From an uncultured bacterium (lineage in GTDB: Bacteria > Spirochaetota > Brevinematia > DTOW01), in assembly GCA_937928175.1 (NCBI GenBank), contig CALFVP010000179.1, positions 1-6,491 on the forward strand: a stretch of DNA of 6,491 nucleotides, read 5' to 3'. The first letter of the stretch is position 1; each line of letters starts with the position of its first letter. This document shows, piece by piece, positions 1 through 5,497 of this stretch. Made by a program: the position numbers and the translations under genes. Under the pieces are notes generated by a model that had not been told where the DNA came from, searched no databases, and worked only from the letters and a program-made list of their open reading frames with translations.

Positions 1-150
1 ATAGATTTAAATAGTGTCATTGAGAATGATATAGGTGAAAAGGTTTTCTTAAGGGGATTCCAGTATTTCGTTTCTGTATCTTCTTATTCCTTATCAAAAA
101 AAATATACAGCCCTCTTAGTAATGTAACTAATGTTGTATTAACTAACTAA
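1..150 (+). CDS. C-terminal end of an unidentified protein (5' partial)
   Basis: Frame 1 is open from the first base to a TAA at 148-150 and gives 49 residues, starting IDLNSVIENDIGEKV and ending NVTNVVLTN. The other two plus frames hit stops within the first 15 bases. The start lies outside the window. The tail is rich in Ser, Val, Tyr and Asn, alternates hydrophobic and polar residues as beta strands do, and has no cysteine or membrane segment. That would fit an exported or surface protein, but it is too short to assign to a family. The gene converges on maf and shares its last 12 bases with the 3' end of maf. No intrinsic terminator follows it on the plus strand. It is judged real because of the clean frame and because its codon use matches the neighbours (AGG/ATA/TTA, A/T-ending codons). 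A chance open frame of this length in AT-rich DNA is less likely but possible. Confidence 0.55.
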   Translation: MDLNSVIENDIGEKVFLRGFQYFVSVSSYSLSKKIYSPLSNVTNVVLTN

Positions 151-738
151 TTTTTTTAATTCCAACGTCATTTTATTTGTAGGCACTCCTATTATACTGT
201 CTATATCACCTTCTATTATGTTAAAGAATTTTCTTGATCTTTCTATTGCTATTCCACCAGCCCAATTGTGTACAGGGTTTTCTTCCACGTATTTGTCTAT
301 TTCATCATCTGGGACATTCTTAAAAAATACTGTCGATACATCAAAATTGCTTAATGTAAGCTTGATATCTGAGATGTAAATAGAGTATGCTGTTATTATT
401 TCTTGTATATCGTTTCTGTACGAGTATAACCATTCTCTTGCTACTTTTTTATTTTTTGGTTTTTGTTTTATTTCGCCTTGATGGACAACTATTGTATCGA
501 ATGTTGCAATTATGAATTTGTTGGGATTTTTTATTGTTTTCTGTAGTTTAATATTTTTCTTGTAGGATAGAAACATTGCCACCATGATAGGATTATTTTT
601 GTACTCTCCAAGTTCTTCAATAGCTTTTTGTTCATCAATTTCTGATGGTATTGATTCAAATTCTTTGAACAGTTTGCTAAAAATTTTTTTTCTTCCCTCT
701 GAAGCACTACCTAGTATTATTTTGTATTCCTCTAGCAT
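139..738 (-). CDS. maf: Maf-family nucleotide pyrophosphatase (septum formation inhibitor homologue), divergent
   Basis: This is a 199-residue protein of normal Maf length. Family members hydrolyse nucleoside triphosphates (dTTP/UTP or modified nucleotides) to monophosphate and pyrophosphate in the cytoplasm, and overproduction blocks septation in Bacillus. Visible landmarks: the N-terminal loop LGSASEGRKK (residues 9-18), matching the family LASxSPRR loop; an acidic SEIDEQ at 32-37; the catalytic block ATFDTIVV (78-85) with Asp81; KQKP with Lys93; the ENPVHNWAGG segment (153-162); and the C-terminal IIEGDIDSIIGVP (174-186), close to the family I.G.Y..VVGLP. Oddities: Pro-Arg of the SPRR loop is Glu14-Gly15, leaving one Arg (Arg16), and the usual AGAYGIQG is AGGIAIERS. 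Substrate choice is therefore open, and it matches neither the YhdE nor the YceF pattern. The ATG at 736-738 has no Shine-Dalgarno sequence. It follows nrdJ after 95 bp and may be read through from it or from its own promoter. Confidence 0.85.
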   Translation of the reverse strand: MLEEYKIILGSASEGRKKIFSKLFKEFESIPSEIDEQKAIEELGEYKNNPIMVAMFLSYKKNIKLQKTIKNPNKFIIATFDTIVVHQGEIKQKPKNKKVAREWLYSYRNDIQEIITAYSIYISDIKLTLSNFDVSTVFFKNVPDDEIDKYVEENPVHNWAGGIAIERSRKFFNIIEGDIDSIIGVPTNKMTLELKKLVS

Positions 739-746
739 AGTGAAGT

Positions 747-776
747 AGTATAATAAGACTGTATATTTTAATTCAA
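747..776 (-). promoter_or_regulatory. Candidate sigma-70-type promoter for maf, nearly leaderless
   Basis: On the minus strand a TTGAAT -35 (771-776) and a TATACT -10 (747-752) are separated by 18 bp. The -10 ends only 8 bases before the maf ATG, so transcription starting about 7 bases downstream would begin at or next to the A of the start codon. This fits the absence of any Shine-Dalgarno sequence before maf. In DNA this AT-rich such pairs also arise by chance, so the call is tentative; maf may simply be the third gene of the dnaA-nrdJ transcript. Confidence 0.4.
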
Positions 777-833
777 TTTGATTGCTTTTGTTTAGTCAAG
801 GTGTTCTCCAAGGAATTTACGGGGTTTCATTTT

Positions 834-3323
834 TTAAGAGCATTTTGTGTATCCGCAGGATTTACAAGCAAAACATCCATTTTCGTACACTAGTGATTTT
901 TCTCCACAACTTGGGCATTTTTCCATTTTTATATTGCTTGTTAATTCTAGTTTAATAGGTGCATTTTTTGTTCCGTTACCGTTAGAATTGTTTGTTTCTT
1001 TTGTAAGTGTTTCTTTGTTTGTTGTTCTTTCTTCGTACGTACTTTTGTGTATTATTGATAGAGCTTTAGCTACTGCGTCTGGTATCGAATGTAAAGCTAT
1101 TCCCTGATCCCAAAAAGTTTCTTCTCCTTTTATTCCTTCCAGCTGTTTTATTACATCTTCTACATTTCCGCCGTTTTGTAGGTAAATACTTATTAATCTT
1201 CCTATTGCTTCTGCGTCTGCTTTCTCGTTACCTCCACTTTTACCAATGTTTATGAATACTTCTTTTATTTGTCCTTCGTTATCTCTGTTTACCGTTACGT
1301 ACAATGCTCCTTGAGATAACCTAAACTTTAACGTCTCACCCGAAAGTATTCTAGGTCTTTTAAATTCTTGTTTTTCTTGTTTTTTGCTTTTAGCTTTATC
1401 TTCTGTTATTAATACTCCTTCTCTGCTACCTTCTCTGTAAACGGTTATTCCTTTACATCCTAATTTCCAAGCGTAGAAGTATATATCACTTATTGTTTTT
1501 TCTGTTACTGTTTCGGGTAAGTTTACTGTTGATGATATGCTATGGTCTATATGTTTTTGTATTGTTGCTTGCATTTTCACTCTGAAGTATGGATCTATTT
1601 GATGTGCTGTTACAAAAAAGTTTGGAAGATCTTCTTCATGTTCTATTTTGAATTTTTCCATATACCTTTTTACTAGAGGGTGGTATACTTTAAAGAATTC
1701 TTGGCTGAGTGATTCACTTCTTCTTATGTACGATAGTGCAAAAACTGGTTCAATTCCACTTGTTACACCTGCAAGTAGTGCTCCGCTTCCAACAGGTGGT
1801 ACAGTTAAAAGTGCTACATTCCTTAGCCCATGCTCCTTTATTCTCTCGATTAAATTTCTGTCAAATTTTTTTAGAAACTGGGATTTTAGGTGTTTTTTTG
1901 CATCAAAGTTTGGAAATGGTCCTTTTTCTATTGCTAAGTTAACACTTTCATCGTAAACTATGTGTTTTATTTTGTTAAATAATTCGTTTACAAAATCTAT
2001 TGCTTCTTCGCTATCGTACTTTATTCTCATCTTTATAAGCATATCACCGAGTCCTGTGAATCCTACACCTATTCTTCTACTTCTAAGAGATGTTTCGGTT
2101 TGTTCTTTTAGAGGGTGTCTATCTTTGTTGTAATCTAGTACGTTATCCAAAAACCTTACAGTGTACCTTAACGCTTTTTCTAGGTTGACCCAATCTACTT
2201 CACTATCTTCCTGTAGTTCGTTTATTACAAATCTTTCTAGGTTTATATTCCCCAAACAGCAATCACCGTATGGTTCAAGTGGTATCTCACTGCATGGGTT
2301 TGTTGTTAGTATATGCATGTTGTTATACTCCGATGTAGACATTTTCCTCATAGTTGAATAAAATATTAAACCTGGTTCTGCTGATGCCCATGCGTTATGT
2401 ATAATCTTATCCCATACCTCTTTAGCTTTTACTACTTTGTATATTTTTTTCTTTCTAATTTCGTTTTTATTTGTTACGTAAAAGTAATTTTTTTCGCTAA
2501 AGTGATAAAAACTTCTCTTTGACAAGTCTATCTCTACAAAATCTTCCCTTTTTCTGAGAATTTCTAAAACTTTTTCTGTATCGTGTGTCCCAAATTCGTT
2601 TTCTAGATCTTTCTCTCTAAGTATATCTGGGTACCAAAGTTCCCAGTTATCGTCTTTTTGTACTGCTTCCATAAATTCATCCGTTATAAGTATTGATATG
2701 TTTGCATACCTTACCTTAATTCTTAGAGGATCATTTTTAATGGTTATAAACTCTTCTACATCTGGGTGTGAACAATGAATTGTTATCATCAGTGCTCCTC
2801 TTCTTCCACTTTGTCCTATAGTTCCCGTTGTAAGTGAGTATAAATCCATAAATGATACCGCACCTGTTGAAGTGTAAGCAGCGTTTTTAACAGGACTTCC
2901 TTTGGGTCTAAGCACTGAAATGTCTATTCCCACTCCTCCACCGTAACTGTACGTTCTTGCCATCTCTTTCATTGTTTCGTATATATCCTCTATGGTATCA
3001 CCTTTTATTGGAAGTACGTAACAGTTTAGTAGCGTTGCTTTTCTTTCTTGTTGTCCAGCACCAAACATTATTCTACCACCAGGTATCATTCTAAAATCCT
3101 CTAGTAACCAGTAAAAATTTTCTTCCCATTCTTTCCTTTTTTCTTCACTTTTCTCAACGGATGATATAGCTTTTGCAACTCTTCTCCACATCTCAGGTGG
3201 AGTTTTCTCAATCACATTACCTTCGTAATCCCTTAAAGCATACTTTTCTATAAAAACCCTTGCTCTTAACTCATCAAAACCAAACCATTCTAACGTTTCG
3301 TTACTTATCTCTTTAACTTTCAT
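834..3323 (-). CDS. nrdJ: Adenosylcobalamin-dependent class II ribonucleoside-diphosphate/triphosphate reductase
   Basis: This 829-residue cytoplasmic enzyme makes deoxyribonucleotides from ribonucleotides using a thiyl radical generated by adenosylcobalamin, so it works with or without oxygen. There is no N-terminal ATP-cone. Residues about 60-630 form the ten-stranded catalytic barrel: Cys101 in LLNCYV is one partner of the redox pair, GGGVGIDIS starts at 128, the radical site is NPCSE with Cys344 (342-346), and the second redox partner is Cys354 or, by spacing, Cys355 in GDCCLGNINL. GITVYREGS (625-633) ends the core. A TSCPD domain lies at about 656-760. After a Thr/Asn-rich linker, a cysteine tail (Cys803, 806, 817, 820, 823, 828) forms a zinc-ribbon and redox shuttle. 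About 55-60 charged residues (236-296) between WYPD and YKVVKA look longer than in relatives I recall. The ATG is set by GGGGG at 3330-3334, six bases upstream. The gene starts 17 bp after the dnaA stop, so the two are almost certainly co-transcribed. No B12 riboswitch is visible. Confidence 0.96.
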   Translation of the reverse strand: MKVKEISNETLEWFGFDELRARVFIEKYALRDYEGNVIEKTPPEMWRRVAKAISSVEKSEEKRKEWEENFYWLLEDFRMIPGGRIMFGAGQQERKATLLNCYVLPIKGDTIEDIYETMKEMARTYSYGGGVGIDISVLRPKGSPVKNAAYTSTGAVSFMDLYSLTTGTIGQSGRRGALMITIHCSHPDVEEFITIKNDPLRIKVRYANISILITDEFMEAVQKDDNWELWYPDILREKDLENEFGTHDTEKVLEILRKREDFVEIDLSKRSFYHFSEKNYFYVTNKNEIRKKKIYKVVKAKEVWDKIIHNAWASAEPGLIFYSTMRKMSTSEYNNMHILTTNPCSEIPLEPYGDCCLGNINLERFVINELQEDSEVDWVNLEKALRYTVRFLDNVLDYNKDRHPLKEQTETSLRSRRIGVGFTGLGDMLIKMRIKYDSEEAIDFVNELFNKIKHIVYDESVNLAIEKGPFPNFDAKKHLKSQFLKKFDRNLIERIKEHGLRNVALLTVPPVGSGALLAGVTSGIEPVFALSYIRRSESLSQEFFKVYHPLVKRYMEKFKIEHEEDLPNFFVTAHQIDPYFRVKMQATIQKHIDHSISSTVNLPETVTEKTISDIYFYAWKLGCKGITVYREGSREGVLITEDKAKSKKQEKQEFKRPRILSGETLKFRLSQGALYVTVNRDNEGQIKEVFINIGKSGGNEKADAEAIGRLISIYLQNGGNVEDVIKQLEGIKGEETFWDQGIALHSIPDAVAKALSIIHKSTYEERTTNKETLTKETNNSNGNGTKNAPIKLELTSNIKMEKCPSCGEKSLVYENGCFACKSCGYTKCS

Positions 3324-3340
3324 TTTATTCCCCCTATAGT

Positions 3341-4750
3341 CTAGCGATTTTTCATTAATTTTAATATCGAAATTATTTCTTTTATCTGTTCTTTTACTAA
3401 AAAGTCTCTTTTTATAAGTGAGTCTATTCTCTCGTAAGCTCTCATTGCGGTACTATGCACTTTACCAAACTTCTCCGCTATTTGAGAAAAACTTAAATTA
3501 GTTAACTTTTTTGCTAAATACATTGTAATCTGCCTTGCAAGCATCAAATCTTCTTTTCTATCACTCCCTATAATTTTATCGTAAGTTGTATCATAGTATT
3601 TTGCTACAGATTTTATTATCTCATCAATAGTGTAAGCTACTTCAACGTGTTCTTTGGTGTCTGTTTCTATGAGATCTTTCAGTAATGTCTTTAGTGTTGT
3701 AATGTTTAGAGTACCTTTCTTAAGATTGATAAATGCTGAAATTCTGTTTACTGCTGCTTCAAGAGATCTAACGTTACTTATTATACTGTTTGCTATAAAT
3801 TGTTTATACTCTTCCTTTATTTCTATTTTTTCATTTTTTAGTTTCATTTCAAGTATTTTAAGTCTTGTTTCTAACTCTGGTTTCTTTATCTCTACAACTA
3901 GCCCCCCTTCAAATCTACTTATCATTCTATCACCAATTTCATCAAGTTCTCTGGGTGTTCTATCGCTTGTAAAAACCATCTGCTTTTTGTCATGGATTAG
4001 CTTATTGAATGTATGGAAAAGTTCTTCTATTGCTTGTTTCATCGTTGATTTGAAAAATTGTACATCATCTATGAGTAATACGTCTGCTTCTCTGTACTTT
4101 ATTCTGAATGATTGGATTGTTTTTGAGTTTAGTGCTTTGAAAAATTCGTTTGTGAATTGTTCACTAGTCACGTAAATTACTTTTTTAAGTTTCATCTCTT
4201 TTGTTACGTTGTTTGCTATAGCATGCAGTAAGTGCGTTTTTCCTAGTCCAACACCACCGTATATAAAAAGAGGATTGTAGTTTTTGCCTGGGTATCTACT
4301 TACATTTAAAGCAGAATGATAAGCAAAATCGTTACTTGGTCCTACTACAAACGATTCAAATGTATACTTTGGATTTATAAGGTTATGTTCTTTTTCCTCT
4401 TCCTCTTTCTCTAAAACTACCACGTTACCTTCTACCTTTTCGTTTTCTCTATTCTTTAAAATTCTTTTATTTTCCTTCTTTGTTACTGTACTTCTATTCT
4501 CTGTTTTCTCTTCCTTTGAATCGTTCTCAACAACTAACTCAACATCTACATCGTAGTACTTGAAGGTTGAACTTATTCTATCAAGGTAATTTTTTTCAAT
4601 CCACGTTTTAGTAAACTCGTCTTTTGTAGTTATTATGAATTTTCCATTTCTGTACTGTGGTTTAACTTTAGAAAGTACAATCCTATCAAATTCGTTACCT
4701 ATAGTAGCTATGTTTACAAACTCCTCCCATGTCCTCAAAAAAGCATCCAT
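3341..4750 (-). CDS. dnaA: Chromosomal replication initiator protein DnaA
   Basis: This is a 469-residue, full-length DnaA that binds DnaA boxes at oriC, melts the origin and recruits the helicase; it also represses or activates transcription. Domain I is residues 1-75 (Trp8, Trp50). Domain II is a charged Lys/Glu linker at about 76-122. Domain III, the AAA+ ATPase, starts at NPKYTFESF (126-134) and shows Walker A GGVGLGKT (165-172), Walker B VLLIDD (224-229), sensor 1 TSDR (261-264), the arginine finger Arg279 in SRFEGG, and sensor 2 Arg328 in NVRSLEAAVNRI. Domain IV (about 370-469) carries the helix-turn-helix, with AEKFGKVHSTAMRA (425-438) where most bacteria have FGGRDHTTVxHA: the loop is one residue shorter and the Arg-Asp pair is missing, as I recall for Thermotoga maritima DnaA. 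AAAGGGG (4756-4762) five bases before the ATG supports the start. nrdJ follows after 17 bp. Confidence 0.97.
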   Translation of the reverse strand: MDAFLRTWEEFVNIATIGNEFDRIVLSKVKPQYRNGKFIITTKDEFTKTWIEKNYLDRISSTFKYYDVDVELVVENDSKEEKTENRSTVTKKENKRILKNRENEKVEGNVVVLEKEEEEKEHNLINPKYTFESFVVGPSNDFAYHSALNVSRYPGKNYNPLFIYGGVGLGKTHLLHAIANNVTKEMKLKKVIYVTSEQFTNEFFKALNSKTIQSFRIKYREADVLLIDDVQFFKSTMKQAIEELFHTFNKLIHDKKQMVFTSDRTPRELDEIGDRMISRFEGGLVVEIKKPELETRLKILEMKLKNEKIEIKEEYKQFIANSIISNVRSLEAAVNRISAFINLKKGTLNITTLKTLLKDLIETDTKEHVEVAYTIDEIIKSVAKYYDTTYDKIIGSDRKEDLMLARQITMYLAKKLTNLSFSQIAEKFGKVHSTAMRAYERIDSLIKRDFLVKEQIKEIISILKLMKNR

Positions 4751-4768
4751 AATTTCCCCTTTCTAACT

Positions 4769-4784
4769 TTTACCAAAAGGTAAA
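4769..4784. repeat. Perfect dyad at the predicted dnaA start site (operator or 5' hairpin)
   Basis: TTTACC, a four-base AAAA spacer and GGTAAA form a perfect 6+6 inverted repeat. Read on the minus strand it lies 4 bases after the -10 box and 6 bases before the Shine-Dalgarno sequence of dnaA, so it covers the likely transcription start. It could be a repressor operator (possibly DnaA autoregulation) or a small hairpin at the 5' end of the mRNA. There is no T-run directly after it in the direction of dnaA, so it is not a terminator. Confidence 0.5.
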
Positions 4785-4788
4785 TATA

Positions 4789-4818
4789 TTTATAAACAAC
4801 TTACCCCCATTCTATCAA
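4789..4818 (-). promoter_or_regulatory. Promoter of the dnaA-nrdJ transcript
   Basis: On the minus strand a TTGATA -35 (4813-4818) and a TATAAA -10 (4789-4794) are separated by 18 bp. The predicted start, about 7 bases downstream, falls near 4782, giving a leader of about 30 bases that contains the 4769-4784 dyad and the AAAGGGG ribosome-binding site. nusB ends 113 bp upstream with no visible terminator hairpin, so some read-through from nusB is also possible. Confidence 0.55.
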
Positions 4819-4908
4819 TACTACTTTTTGTCCTTTGTTTGAATATTTTAACTAAAAACTCGTGTCTCATCTTACTCGTAAAATCTTAGTTTTCTGTATG
4901 ATTATTGG

Positions 4909-4918
4909 GTAATATTAC
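4909..4918. repeat. Ten-base palindrome in the nusB-dnaA gap
   Basis: GTAATATTAC is a perfect palindrome between nusB and dnaA, about 90 bp upstream of the dnaA -35. It is too short and AT-rich to be a terminator for nusB and could be a protein-binding site. The rest of the 181-bp gap (4751-4931) holds the dnaA promoter, the 4769-4784 dyad and AT-rich DNA. No RNA gene or convincing small protein gene was seen. Confidence 0.3.
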
Positions 4919-4931
4919 TATATTGATTTTT

Positions 4932-5399
4932 TTACAGCGTTTTTTTAAAACGTTTGTCATCTTCTAATTCAGTAATATTTTTGCTTTTTATTATTGTATC
5001 TATGAATTTATTAACCATCTTGTATACAGTGTTAGTCGAACCGTACGATTTTGATATGTTTACCACTTCGTCTAATACTACCTTGTAAGAAACATCGTTT
5101 ATAAAAATCATAGTTATTCCCAAAAACAAAATGGATTTGTCTATCGTTGTTATTGTTTCTTGATTCTTTATGTAAAATTCCTTAAACACTTTTTCTATCT
5201 TCTCGTAGTTAAGAAAATAGTTTTCTAGTATCTTTTTAGAATACTGTAATATAAATTCTTTGTTTCTGTATTCCATTTCTTCTTTAAAAATTTCATCAAC
5301 CCATGAAAATTCCATTATCTTTTCTTTAGGTATACCTATTAAACTTTGGTATATTCCTTGTAGTGCTATCTCTCTTGAAATTGTTTTGTCAAACTTCAT
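4932..5399 (-). CDS. nusB: Transcription antitermination factor NusB
   Basis: This is a 155-residue, all-helical protein of the usual NusB size. NusB with ribosomal protein S10 (NusE) binds boxA RNA of rRNA operons and lets RNA polymerase read through Rho-dependent terminators. The N-terminal SREIALQGIYQ (8-18) matches the family R..A...LYQ helix. The C-terminal half shows IDKSILFLGITMIFI (86-100), then a VVLDEVVNISKSYGS segment (107-121) and MVNKFIDTII (128-137), matching the family pattern of a buried first helix, the NEAVELAK-like helix and the final FVNG.LD helix. Residues 20-85 are Lys/Glu-rich and poorly conserved, as is common. The ATG is the first candidate in frame after a TAG. There is no Shine-Dalgarno sequence close by; the nearest G-rich run, GAGGG, lies more than 20 bases upstream. 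It is divergent from the PEGA-protein gene and precedes dnaA by 181 bp. Confidence 0.9.
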   Translation of the reverse strand: MKFDKTISREIALQGIYQSLIGIPKEKIMEFSWVDEIFKEEMEYRNKEFILQYSKKILENYFLNYEKIEKVFKEFYIKNQETITTIDKSILFLGITMIFINDVSYKVVLDEVVNISKSYGSTNTVYKMVNKFIDTIIKSKNITELEDDKRFKKTL

Positions 5400-5414
5400 T
5401 AAAAAATTATTAAT

Positions 5415-5433
5415 GAGATTACCCTCAAATCTC
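5415..5433. repeat. Inverted repeat in the divergent nusB / PEGA-gene intergenic region
   Basis: GAGATT (5415-5420), a seven-base spacer and AATCTC (5428-5433) make a perfect 6+6 dyad. It lies 15 bp upstream of nusB and 15 bp upstream of the -35 of the plus-strand promoter. The position suits an operator controlling either gene. The AT-rich surroundings make chance possible, and it is not followed closely by a T-run in either direction that would make a convincing terminator. Confidence 0.3.
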
Positions 5434-5448
5434 TAAAAATTTATTTTA

Positions 5449-5491
5449 TTGAAAAATTTAGTTTTTTGATTTATAATAATAAGAATGGAGG
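5449..5491 (+). promoter_or_regulatory. Strong promoter and ribosome-binding site of the PEGA-protein gene
   Basis: A TTGAAA -35 (5449-5454), a 17-bp spacer and a perfect TATAAT -10 (5472-5477) are followed by GGAGG at 5487-5491, six bases before the ATG at 5498. The start would be near 5484, giving a leader of about 14 bases. This is the closest match to consensus in the window and suggests strong constitutive expression. Confidence 0.8.
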
Positions 5492-5497
5492 TTTTAT

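Noticed and set aside
96..139. Possible intrinsic terminator for maf on the minus strand (ATACA/TGTAT outer and TTAG/CTAA inner pairs before eight T)
   Set aside because: The T-run is good, but the stem is short, AT-only in its outer part and interrupted by an unequal internal loop. It would be very weak, especially in a thermophile.
847..1107. 86-codon plus-strand open frame inside nrdJ
   Set aside because: It lies opposite the TSCPD-to-cysteine-tail region of nrdJ, has no ribosome-binding site, and its hydrophobic composition is a mirror of the sense strand. The frames at 1648-1956, 1709-1942 and 2161-2361 are rejected for the same reasons.
3654..4175. 173-codon plus-strand open frame inside dnaA
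   Set aside because: It is antisense to the conserved AAA+ domain of dnaA, and its Ser/Phe/Leu-rich composition is what the complement of Lys/Glu-rich coding gives. No ribosome-binding site or family motif was seen.
4790..4870. 26-codon minus-strand open frame upstream of dnaA
   Set aside because: It overlaps the dnaA promoter, lacks a ribosome-binding site and matches nothing known; in particular it is not ribosomal protein L34, which often lies near dnaA.
4911..4928. NrdR-box-like sequence (ACTATATTGATT) upstream of dnaA-nrdJ
   Set aside because: It resembles the NrdR consensus CwATATATwG but is two bases short in the core and there is no second box at the expected spacing.
4751..4931. 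Possible oriC upstream of dnaA
   Set aside because: No TTATCCACA-type boxes and no copies of the Thermotoga 12-mer AAACCTACCACC were found in the gap. With an altered DnaA the box is unknown, so an origin can be neither shown nor excluded.
5400..5497. Cobalamin riboswitch or other structured leader in the intergenic regions
   Set aside because: All gaps are under 190 bp and AT-rich, and none contains a B12-box-like conserved core, even though NrdJ needs cobalamin.
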